Shown: piece after piece, positions 1 through 6,192 of the stretch
Position numbering within the stretch: the first letter of the stretch is position 1
Layout: the number at the start of each line of letters is the position of its first letter
Assembly: GCA_030146725.1 (NCBI GenBank)
Contig: JASLBJ010000208.1
Span: 1-7,316 of the forward strand
Length of the DNA stretch: 7,316 nucleotides
DNA from: Sphingomicrobium sp.
GTDB taxonomy: Bacteria; Pseudomonadota; Alphaproteobacteria; Sphingomonadales; Sphingomonadaceae
Direction: 5' to 3'
Notes under the pieces: model-generated
What the model saw: only the letters and a program-made list of their open reading frames with translations
Databases searched by the model: none
Told to the model about the DNA's origin: nothing
Program-made: the position numbers and the translations under genes

Positions 1-908
1 ACCAGCAACTGCTCGGCAAGGACCGCATCCTCGCGTCCGTAATAGATCAGCTGCAAGCGCCCGTCGCCAAGTGGTTCGGCGACTCCGCCCTTTGACCCGT
101 ACAGCCAGTTGAACGGCGGAGGTGCGCTCATCCGCTCGAAGGCGGGATTGAACAGGCCGCGTCCGACCGAGTTGATGCGGGCAAGCCGCGCCCAGGCGGA
201 ATGCGCCTCGGCGATGTTCCCCTTGTCGATCAACTGGTTGACGATCTTGACTCGCCAGTCCGGGTCCGAGCGCGCCGGTGCAGCCCCCGACCACAGGCTC
301 AGGATCAGGTCGAGGTTGTCAGCGTTCGCGGCAAGTTCGGCCAGCAGCAAGGGCTCGAGCTCGGGCGACTTCGCAAGCAGGCGCTTGATCTCCCGCGTTC
401 CGTTCGCCGCCTGGGCATATTGCGCAAGCGCGGGAGCGACCAGTCCGGCGCCATTGGTCAGTCGGGAGAATACCGCGATCTCGCCCAGTCCATCGGCGAC
501 CCGCTCTGTACGCAGATAGCGGTCCGCGAGGAAATAGCGGGCAGCGCGCGACCGCGGATCGCGCCGCCGGGCTTCTTCGAACAGCTGCTCGGCACGCGCG
601 CTCTTGCCCTCCGTCTGGGCCACTGCACCTTTGATGAGAAACGGCTCCTCGCCAAGCGGCATGCGCCGCGCAAGGTCGTCGACCCTGGCCAACAGAGCAG
701 GCGGAAGCACGTTGGACCGGGTCGAAGCGACCCCGATGTCGGCCATCGTTCGCGCAAGCTCGAACTGAGGGTGTGACGGCCACAAGGTCGTGGACGCAAT
801 AGGCGCAGAAACTTGCACCAGTGCAGTCCTCACCACCTGGAAGGCGAGAAGCGCACCGACGACAAGAACGGCGGCGAAACGCCCCCAGAATGCCCCCCCC
901 GTACCTAT
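1..908 (-). CDS. Membrane-anchored TPR-like protein of the EPS operon, 3' end cut off by the window
   Basis: This frame is open from 953 to the window edge, about 300 codons from the proposed start, and reads as ordinary protein, unlike the Arg/Ser-rich frames beside it. A short N-terminus (GTGGAFWGRF) leads into one membrane segment of about 20 residues (AAVLVVGALLAFQVV). A mostly helical, presumably periplasmic region follows, with TPR-like stretches such as ARAEQLFEEARRRDPRSRA followed by ARYFLADRYL. TPR-like anchored proteins commonly sit beside Wzy/Wzc genes; a scaffold role in polymerisation or export is inference. The start is uncertain: no ATG, GTG or TTG lies in frame between the upstream stop (954-956) and a GTG at 834-836, which would delete the anchor. 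I place the start at ATA 906-908, 13 bp after the wzc stop and just behind a G-rich tract. A conservative annotation would use 836. Family not recognised; coding nature is confident. Confidence 0.75.
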   Translation of the reverse strand, partial: MGTGGAFWGRFAAVLVVGALLAFQVVRTALVQVSAPIASTTLWPSHPQFELARTMADIGVASTRSNVLPPALLARVDDLARRMPLGEEPFLIKGAVAQTEGKSARAEQLFEEARRRDPRSRAARYFLADRYLRTERVADGLGEIAVFSRLTNGAGLVAPALAQYAQAANGTREIKRLLAKSPELEPLLLAELAANADNLDLILSLWSGAAPARSDPDWRVKIVNQLIDKGNIAEAHSAWARLARINSVGRGLFNPAFERMSAPPPFNWLYGSKGGVAEPLGDGRLQLIYYGREDAVLAEQLL

Positions 909-927
909 GACCCCCCCCTGCCTATGA
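893..927 (-). repeat. Imperfect tandem duplication with two G8 tracts at the wzc stop
   Basis: On the minus strand two adjacent units of 17 and 18 bases are seen: TCATAGGCA followed by eight G, then TCATAGGTAC followed by eight G. The G runs are at 911-918 and 893-900. The first unit contains the wzc stop codon TAG (922-924), and the second contains the proposed ATA start of the next gene. Homopolymers of this length are prone to slippage and to sequencing error. Confidence 0.8.
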
Positions 928-3129
928 GGCCTCAGCCTGTTGGGCGACGGAAATCACGTTCAACGGCCGCCGGTCGACCGAGCCGTACTGATAGTAGCGA
1001 TAGCCATAGTGGCTCGCTTCTTCGGTCGACTTGGTCAGGGTCACGCCGAGAATGTTCGCACCGGTGCCTTCGAGGCGCTCGAGCGACTCGCGCGCGGAGC
1101 GGGTCCGGGTCTTGCCGCTTTCGACGACCATCATCACGTTGCCAACGGCTGCGGCGAGCAGCGCGGCATCGGCAAGGCCGAGGATCGGCGGGCCGTCGAT
1201 CACCACCAGGTCGAACTTGGCCGCAGCCTCGTTGACGATTGCCCGGATGCGCGGAGTCGCGAGCAGATCGGCCGGGTTCGGCGGCGTCGGCCCGCACGGC
1301 ATCAGCCACAGATTCTCCTGCTGGGTCGGCACGTAATGCTCGTCGATCGCCTCGTCGTTGGTCAGCAGCTTGGTCAGTCCGTGCTGTTTCGATTCGACCT
1401 TGAACACCGGCCGGCGAAGATCGGCGTCGATCAGCAGCACGCGGGAGCCGCGGCGGGCCGAGTTCTGCGCAAGCGCGAAGGCCGACGACGACTTGCCCTC
1501 CGAAGCCCGGGTGCTGGTGACCAACAGCTTCTTGGGCGCCCCGCTGCTCGTGCTGAAGCGCAGTGCAGCAAGGATGGCCGCATAGGCTTCGGACACAGGC
1601 GACGACGGATTGCTGAAGTCATCGAGCAGCGTTCCGGTCTTGCCACGGCGCTTGGGAACCGCGCCGAGGCAGGCAAGCCCAAGCTTGGTCCGGACATCCT
1701 CACGAGTCTTGATCGTGTCGTTGAGGATTTCGAGCACGGCAGCCGCCGCGATTCCGCCGATGAGACCCAGAGCGAGGCCGATCAGCAGGTTCTGGAACAG
1801 ATTGGGCTTGTAGGGGCCGCCCGGCACTTCGGCTCGGTCGACGATCGACACCGGCGCAGTGCCGACGCCGCCGGCAACGCCGATCTCCTTGTAGCGCTGC
1901 AACAGCGCGTCATAGAGCCCGCGATTGGTGTCCACGTCGCGCTGCAGGATGTTGTACTGGATGCTCCGCCCACGCAGGTCGAGCACCGAACCCTTGAGCT
2001 GGCTGACGCGCGAACGCAGCGCGTTTTCCGCCGACGCTGCCGCTCGGAATTCGGCAAGCAGCGTATTCGAGCGGCCGCTTGCAACCTGGGCGCCTTCGCT
2101 CGAAATCTGGCGATTGAGCTCCTCGATCCGCGAGCGCAGGCTGAGCATGTCCGGATGATCGGGCTTCAGCAGCGTGCGCTTTTCCTGATACTCGGATTCG
2201 AGCGTCGCCTTGATCTGGCGAAGGCCCTGCGTGTTCTGGTTGACCTCCGCCGACCCGCCGGCAAGCCGCGCCTGGCGATAGGCACCTTCGGCCTGGACCC
2301 GCCGCGCCGTTGCGTCGGCAAGCGCGCGGTTGAGGGCCATCAGCGATTCGCCCTGCAGCGAGCCGGCGTCGGTGACCTGTCCATCCGCACTGGTTCCGCC
2401 GGTACTGATGATGCCCTGCGCCTGGGCGTACGAGACGAGCGAGCGCTCGCTGTTCTCGAGATCGCGGCGAGTCTTGGCGATCTGCTGCTGCAGGAACGTC
2501 CGTGCGTAGGTCGATGCCTCGTACCGGCGCTGAAGCCCCGAGCCGATGAAGTTCTCGGCGATGCCGTTGGCGATCTCGGCGGCAAGCTGCGGCGATTCCG
2601 AGGTGTAGCTGAAGCGGATCAGCTGACCGTCCTCGGGCGGCGTTACGCTGAGACCACTAGCGACCTTGCCTGCTGCCGCCCTGACGCGGCTTGCGGCATC
2701 GCCCTCGGAGCCGACAAAGGCCGGGTTGGCTGCGAGGTTGAGATCCTGCGCCACGCGCTCGGCCAGCGTGCGGCTCGACAGCAGGCCGATCTGGGTTGAG
2801 ATGAAGTCCCACGAGCTTTGCGCCGGGGCTCTCGACCCCTGCGATTCCTCGCCGAGAATTTCGACCGACGGTGGATTGACCTCAAGCGTGACCCACGCCC
2901 GGTACAGCGGCTTGGTCAGCATCGTGATGATGAGCGCGCTCGCAAGCCCCGCCGCAACCGCGCCAAGGATCAGCCAGCGCCACTCGCGCAGCAGGCGCAG
3001 CAGGAACGCGAGGTCGAAACTCGACTTCTCGTCATAGCTGCCCTCGTCGGCATAGGGCGAAAGGTTGCGACCGCGAGGATGCGCAACTGCAGACCCTTCG
3101 TTGGTGGGAAGGGCGATGTCAGTAGCCAC
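922..3129 (-). CDS. Polysaccharide co-polymerase fused to a tyrosine autokinase (Wzc/GumC/ExoP family)
   Basis: This inner-membrane protein of 735 residues controls chain length and export of a Wzy-type polysaccharide and phosphorylates itself on tyrosine. The order is: cytoplasmic N-terminus; TM1 at about 52-72; a Wzz-type periplasmic region with long coiled-coil helices (about 200-390); a proline-rich motif (PGGPYKPN, about 436-443); TM2 at about 446-468; and a cytoplasmic BY-kinase domain. The kinase shows Walker A (SEGKS, K546), Walker A' (LLIDADLRRP, D568 and D570) and Walker B (LVVIDGPP, D645). A C-terminal tyrosine cluster holds Y708, Y710, Y712, Y713 and Y715, the usual autophosphorylation sites. 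Kinase and co-polymerase in one chain is the proteobacterial (PCP-2a) arrangement at normal length. The start is GTG, the only usable in-frame start after the upstream stop, with GGAG ten bases before it. It lies 39 bp after the OPX gene and is almost certainly cotranscribed with it. Confidence 0.96.
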   Translation of the reverse strand: MATDIALPTNEGSAVAHPRGRNLSPYADEGSYDEKSSFDLAFLLRLLREWRWLILGAVAAGLASALIITMLTKPLYRAWVTLEVNPPSVEILGEESQGSRAPAQSSWDFISTQIGLLSSRTLAERVAQDLNLAANPAFVGSEGDAASRVRAAAGKVASGLSVTPPEDGQLIRFSYTSESPQLAAEIANGIAENFIGSGLQRRYEASTYARTFLQQQIAKTRRDLENSERSLVSYAQAQGIISTGGTSADGQVTDAGSLQGESLMALNRALADATARRVQAEGAYRQARLAGGSAEVNQNTQGLRQIKATLESEYQEKRTLLKPDHPDMLSLRSRIEELNRQISSEGAQVASGRSNTLLAEFRAAASAENALRSRVSQLKGSVLDLRGRSIQYNILQRDVDTNRGLYDALLQRYKEIGVAGGVGTAPVSIVDRAEVPGGPYKPNLFQNLLIGLALGLIGGIAAAAVLEILNDTIKTREDVRTKLGLACLGAVPKRRGKTGTLLDDFSNPSSPVSEAYAAILAALRFSTSSGAPKKLLVTSTRASEGKSSSAFALAQNSARRGSRVLLIDADLRRPVFKVESKQHGLTKLLTNDEAIDEHYVPTQQENLWLMPCGPTPPNPADLLATPRIRAIVNEAAAKFDLVVIDGPPILGLADAALLAAAVGNVMMVVESGKTRTRSARESLERLEGTGANILGVTLTKSTEEASHYGYRYYQYGSVDRRPLNVISVAQQAEAS

Positions 3130-3139
3130 GCGGCCATGT

Positions 3140-3143
3140 CTCC
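3140..3143 (-). promoter_or_regulatory. Ribosome binding site deciding the GTG start of wzc
   Basis: GGAG on the minus strand lies ten bases before the GTG at 3127-3129. An ATG at 3135-3137 lies only two bases after GGAG but is out of frame with the kinase, so the GTG is the functional start for the protein that is clearly encoded. Confidence 0.55.
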
Positions 3144-3168
3144 AAAAATTGTCTCACGAGCGAACCGG

Positions 3169-3891
3169 TCAGAACGGCCGGAAGATCGACAGGATCGGGA
3201 TGCTGTTGAGAATCTGCTTCTGCACCTGCTTGATGCCCGAACCGTCGATCACGACGATGTCTCCGGCGAAGATCGCCGGATCGGGAGACGCGCCGGTACG
3301 AATGCTTGCAAGGTCGAAAGCTGCGGCCTGGCGCTTGCCGTTGATCTGGCGGAACACCGCGACCCGTCGGGCATTCGCCTCCTCGGTCATGCCGCCGGCA
3401 AGCGCGACCGCCTGCATCAGGGTCATCGGCCCGCTGACCGGGAACGACCCCGACGACTTGACCGCCCCGTCGACGGTCACGCTCCGGCGAGTCGACGCTT
3501 TCACCCCGACACTGACATCCGGATTCTCGAGATATTTCTCGCCGAACTTGGCGGTCAGCTGCTGATCGAGCTGGGCAGTGGTCAGTTCGACGGCACTGAT
3601 GCTGCCGATCAGCGGCATCGAAATCTGGCCCGTAAGGTCGACTTCATACTCGCCCGTCAGCTCCGGCATCTTGAACACCCTGACCGTGAGCGTATCAAGC
3701 GGCGCGATCTTGTAATCGGTCTCGAGCGTCGCGATCGTCGGCGTGTCGGGCGTGCCGAACGTCCCGACGTCATAGGGTATCGGCCCGCCGCGCCGCTCGG
3801 CGCAGCCGGTCAGGGCAGCCGTACTCGCGACACCTGCAAGGCAGGCACCGATAAGCCTGGACCGCGTGGTCCCAGCATTGAAAATTCTCAC
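3169..3891 (-). CDS. Outer-membrane polysaccharide export lipoprotein (OPX, Wza/GumB family)
   Basis: The product, 240 residues, forms or helps form the outer-membrane/periplasmic channel through which the polymer leaves, working with the Wzc-type protein encoded next. The N-terminus is a lipoprotein signal (RLIGACLAGVASTAALTGC) with a textbook lipobox LTGC, so Cys30 would be lipidated. A Poly_export domain follows (about 58-133: YKIAPLDTLTVRVF, then DLTGQISMPLIG). Next is one SLBB domain (about 138-190: SVTVDGAVKSSGSFPVSG, TLMQAVALAGG). The protein ends with a short tail (ILNSIPILSIFRPF). It is shorter than E. coli Wza, nearer to the GumB/BexD size class. The frame is open further upstream to a TTG at 3939, but GTG 3889-3891 is chosen: it has a strong AGAGGAG seven bases before it and gives a proper signal peptide. 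The gap to the phosphatase gene upstream is 44 bp. Confidence 0.94.
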   Translation of the reverse strand: MRIFNAGTTRSRLIGACLAGVASTAALTGCAERRGGPIPYDVGTFGTPDTPTIATLETDYKIAPLDTLTVRVFKMPELTGEYEVDLTGQISMPLIGSISAVELTTAQLDQQLTAKFGEKYLENPDVSVGVKASTRRSVTVDGAVKSSGSFPVSGPMTLMQAVALAGGMTEEANARRVAVFRQINGKRQAAAFDLASIRTGASPDPAIFAGDIVVIDGSGIKQVQKQILNSIPILSIFRPF

Positions 3892-3898
3892 CGCAACG

Positions 3899-3905
3899 CT
3901 CCTCT
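3899..3905 (-). promoter_or_regulatory. Strong ribosome binding site of the OPX gene
   Basis: AGAGGAG on the minus strand sits seven bases before GTG 3889-3891. It settles the start in favour of this GTG over the upstream TTG at 3937-3939, which overlaps the end of the phosphatase gene. Confidence 0.75.
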
Positions 3906-3935
3906 TACCCGGAAATGCAGTTGTTCCGCGTGTTA

Positions 3936-4769
3936 TCAAATCGCTTGACTGTAAGCCACCCCAGAGGGCGCAACCGTCGAACGCGCCGCAGGGTCCACGC
4001 CTATTTGCCCGGTCTGCAGGAACCAGCGGCTGGTACCCTGCAATCCCAGCGCTGTCAGTACCCCCGATCGATAGGCGCCGGTGTCGATGCCGATGCGATT
4101 GCTCCGGACATCGACTTCCTCGGCGATCGTGTGGCCGTGAACCACCACGAAACCGTGATCCCCATCATGGTTCAGGAACGGTTCGCGAATCCAGCGCAGG
4201 TCGGCCTGGGTCTGATCGGCAAGCGCCACTCCGGGCCGCACGCCGGCATGGACGAACAGATAGTCGCCGACGCGCATCGTATCGGAGGAATCGCGCAGGA
4301 ACGCCTGGTGCTCCGCCGGAATGCCTTGCCGAAGCAGCCGCACTGCCTCGTCGGGCCCGCGCGACTTGAGCAAGGCGACATCGATCCCATAGCTTTTGGC
4401 GCACTCGGCGCCGCCGAACCGCAGCCAGTCCTGGACCAGTTCACCCTCGCCGCGGAGCAGGCGCAACAGCACTTCCTCGTGGTTGCCGCTGAGGTGCACG
4501 ACACGGGTCCCGGACCGCTCGAGGGTTCGCACCCGCTCGACCACCTGGTTCGAGGCGGGACCGCGATCGATCAGGTCGCCGAGGAACAGGATCAGGGTCG
4601 TGGCATCGGGCCGGCCGGCTTCGTCCGCCTCGATCCTGGCGAGAAGGTCCTCGAGCAGGTCGAGCCGACCATGGATGTCGCCGACCGCATAGACGCGGTA
4701 GCCGCGCGGAACGCTTGGCTCGCCGCCGCCCTGCGATGGCGAGAAAAAGGTTCTGAAATTGAATGTCAT
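3936..4769 (-). CDS. PPP-family metallophosphatase (Ser/Thr protein phosphatase-like)
   Basis: This cytoplasmic dinuclear-metal phosphoesterase of 277 residues has all the family signatures in order: GDIHG (30-34; D31, H33), GDLIDRGP (64-71; D65, D68, R69), GNHE (95-98; N96, H97), then HAGVRPG and VVHGHT supplying the two later metal-binding histidines, followed by NRIGIDTGAY. The layout matches bacterial PrpA/ApaH-like PPP enzymes, which can remove phosphate from Ser/Thr and in some cases Tyr; the natural substrate cannot be read from sequence. It lies between the glycosyltransferase and the export genes, so dephosphorylation of the BY-kinase or of another EPS component is a reasonable inference. 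ApaH-type dinucleotide hydrolysis is the alternative. ATG 4767-4769 is preferred over a TTG at 4788-4790. Neither has a clear Shine-Dalgarno sequence, so translation may depend on the gene ending 27 bp upstream. Confidence 0.92.
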   Translation of the reverse strand: MTFNFRTFFSPSQGGGEPSVPRGYRVYAVGDIHGRLDLLEDLLARIEADEAGRPDATTLILFLGDLIDRGPASNQVVERVRTLERSGTRVVHLSGNHEEVLLRLLRGEGELVQDWLRFGGAECAKSYGIDVALLKSRGPDEAVRLLRQGIPAEHQAFLRDSSDTMRVGDYLFVHAGVRPGVALADQTQADLRWIREPFLNHDGDHGFVVVHGHTIAEEVDVRSNRIGIDTGAYRSGVLTALGLQGTSRWFLQTGQIGVDPAARSTVAPSGVAYSQAI

Positions 4770-4796
4770 GGTGCTTTTTAGTGAGGTCAAGGTGCG

Positions 4797-5939
4797 TCAA
4801 GATACCCGAAGTGCGTTAAGATACTTGCCTACGACGACTGTCTCACAAAACTCCTGTTCGACCTTGCGGCGCCCCCGCTGGCCCATTGCAATTCTCTCGG
4901 CAGGCGCAAGTTCCACCATCGTGATCATCGCCGCTGCCAACGCCTCGGCTGACTGAACGTCGCACAGCAGGCCGGTCGCCCGATGAGTGACGACGTCCCT
5001 GCAGCCGGGCACATCGGTAGCGATCAACGGCTTTCCCATTGCTGAACCTTCGAGCAAGACCCGCGGCAGCCCCTCCCGGTACGACGGCAGTACGACACAG
5101 TCGGCCGCTGCAATGAACGGCCGGACGTCGCTGGTCGCCCCCAGATACTCGATCAGGCCCTGGTCGACCCACTCGTCGATGCGAGACAACGGCACCGCCT
5201 TCATCTCGTTCTCGCCGGCGGACCCGAGGATCTGGAACGTCGTGTGAGGGTGGCTTGTGCGGACGATCCGCGCGGCTTCGACGAACTCCGCAACGCCCTT
5301 CGTCCATTGCAGCCGTCCGGCGAAGAGAAAGCGGAACGGTCCTTCACCGGCCTGCTCGGGCTCGCTGACGAGGAACCGCGCAAGGTCGACGCCGGAGCCT
5401 GGCAGAAGTGCGACCTGGTCTCGACGCACGATCCTGCGGTCGAGGAACAATCGCAGGTCGTCCCGATTCTGGAAGAAAACCGTGGCTGACCTACGAAACG
5501 CGAATCGGTAGAGCTGCGACACGAGGCTGGTCAGCGGCCCCTGCTCAATGAACACTGGGCCAAGCCCGCTGACATTGTTGATGATGCGTACGCCGACGGA
5601 CTGGGCTGCGATCGAGCCATAGATGTTGGGCTTGATCGTCACGCCAAGAAACGCGCTCGGGCGAAGCTTCGCTAATATCCGGCGGTAGGCAAGCAAGAGC
5701 CGCAGGTCCTCAACCGGCGACGTCCCGCTGCTGCGAATCGCGATCGGCACGAACTCCGCACCGAGCCCTCGGAGCGCGGGAGTCCAGTCATCCTCGGGCG
5801 CTATAGCCACCACCCGGAGACCCGCCGCGATCAGGTCGCTGATCAGCCGCGAGCGGAAGTTCACCAGATTCCACGACGTGTTGGCCGAGATCGCTATGAC
5901 CTGAGCAGACGAGCCCGGATCAGGCACCGAGTGATTCAT
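4797..5939 (-). CDS. Glycosyltransferase family 4 (CapM/PglA-like)
   Basis: The product, 380 residues with a GT-B fold, is expected to transfer a sugar from a nucleotide donor to a growing undecaprenyl-linked repeat unit on the cytoplasmic side of the inner membrane. The N-terminal acceptor domain has the GT4 CapM/PglA-like pattern: NFRSRLISDLIAAG, a VTIKPNIYGSIAA segment and NNVSGLGPVF. The C-terminal donor domain begins near FRFLFAGRLQWTKG and includes ADCVVLPSYREGLPRVLLEG, which holds the EX7E catalytic motif at E289 and E297. Length is normal. ATG 5937-5939 has GAGGA nine bases before it. It is the first gene of the EPS block, after a 253-bp gap with a terminator, so a promoter for the block should lie just upstream. 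Donor, acceptor and linkage cannot be told from the sequence. Confidence 0.94.
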   Translation of the reverse strand: MNHSVPDPGSSAQVIAISANTSWNLVNFRSRLISDLIAAGLRVVAIAPEDDWTPALRGLGAEFVPIAIRSSGTSPVEDLRLLLAYRRILAKLRPSAFLGVTIKPNIYGSIAAQSVGVRIINNVSGLGPVFIEQGPLTSLVSQLYRFAFRRSATVFFQNRDDLRLFLDRRIVRRDQVALLPGSGVDLARFLVSEPEQAGEGPFRFLFAGRLQWTKGVAEFVEAARIVRTSHPHTTFQILGSAGENEMKAVPLSRIDEWVDQGLIEYLGATSDVRPFIAAADCVVLPSYREGLPRVLLEGSAMGKPLIATDVPGCRDVVTHRATGLLCDVQSAEALAAAMITMVELAPAERIAMGQRGRRKVEQEFCETVVVGKYLNALRVS

Positions 5940-5948
5940 CGTGTCAGG

Positions 5949-5953
5949 TCCTC
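5949..5953 (-). promoter_or_regulatory. Ribosome binding site of the GT4 gene
   Basis: GAGGA on the minus strand is followed by nine bases and then ATG 5937-5939, supporting that start. Confidence 0.6.
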
Positions 5954-5986
5954 ATCGTCTCTCCCGATGGTGGGATGGGCGCTCCC

Positions 5987-6012
5987 TTGACGACGATTTG
6001 GATCGTGTTCAA
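5987..6012. promoter_or_regulatory. Imperfect palindrome, possible operator for the EPS operon
   Basis: The two 13-base arms meet between 5999 and 6000. TTGA at 5987-5990 matches TCAA at 6009-6012, and ACGAT at 5992-5996 (after a mismatched pair of positions) matches ATCGT at 6003-6007 around a TTGG centre, so 9 of 13 positions are symmetric. It lies 48-73 bases before the GT4 start codon, a normal place for a repressor or activator site. The size suits a dimeric regulator, but no known consensus was recognised, and a chance palindrome is possible. Confidence 0.35.
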
Positions 6013-6130
6013 CGTGGCATTTGGGCAACAGTGTGCTTGGGGCGCGAGAGAAGCTGCGTTGGAGGAAACTTCCGCCGTGGCGGGGCATCGATTCCATAAA
6101 GGCGGCTATTGGCCGCAGCCAACAACCGGG

Positions 6131-6167
6131 CACAAAAGAAAATGGTCGCAGTGGCCTACGGCCATTT
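6131..6167 (-). terminator. Rho-independent terminator after the 120-residue gene
   Basis: On the minus strand AAATGGCCGTAG (6167-6156) can pair with CTGCGACCATTT (6151-6140) around a GCCA tetraloop (6155-6152), giving eleven paired positions, one of them a G-U pair, and one C-A mismatch. It runs into a T-rich tail (TTTTCTTTT counting the last stem bases). It starts 25 bases after the TAA of the 120-residue gene. The plus-strand transcript would lack the T tail, so the orientation is clear. Confidence 0.65.
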
Positions 6168-6192
6168 CTCAACTTGGACTGTAAACAGCCAC

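Larger units (their letters stand above)
5940..6192. other. Non-coding leader region ahead of the EPS block
   Basis: This 253-bp gap has no convincing gene. Short open frames on both strands (minus 5936-6172, plus 5975-6184) have unnatural composition and no recognisable domain. Reading on the minus strand, it holds a terminator for the upstream gene, a GC-rich hairpin (GCGGC CAATA GCCGC around 6107-6121), a 26-bp imperfect palindrome (5987-6012) and the GT4 ribosome binding site. The EPS promoter is expected between about 6130 and 5960, but I cannot single out a -35/-10 pair. Confidence 0.6.

Noticed and set aside
319..799. Two minus-strand open frames (319-783 and 458-799)
   Set aside because: Both are rich in Arg, Ser and Pro with no domain pattern. 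They are shadows of the third minus frame, which encodes the membrane-anchored TPR-like protein across the whole region.
940..2799. 619-codon plus-strand open frame opposite wzc
   Set aside because: It is an antisense shadow in GC-rich DNA: Arg/His/Asp-rich, without domain pattern, and fully covered by the unmistakable co-polymerase kinase on the other strand.
2818..3948. 376-codon plus-strand open frame opposite the OPX gene and the start of wzc
   Set aside because: Its composition is typical of an antisense frame, and it spans two well-supported minus-strand genes.
3915..4781. 288-codon plus-strand open frame opposite the phosphatase
   Set aside because: It mirrors the PPP phosphatase, whose catalytic motifs fix the coding strand.
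5936..6172. 78-codon minus-strand frame ending in an ATGA overlap with the GT4 start
   Set aside because: The overlap looks operon-like, but the frame starts inside the terminator hairpin, is Arg/Pro-rich and shows no domain. GT4 has its own ribosome binding site.
5975..6184. 69-codon plus-strand frame (MGAPLTTIWIVFNVAFG...)
   Set aside because: It has a slightly hydrophobic start but no Shine-Dalgarno sequence, passes through the terminator hairpin and looks non-coding afterwards.
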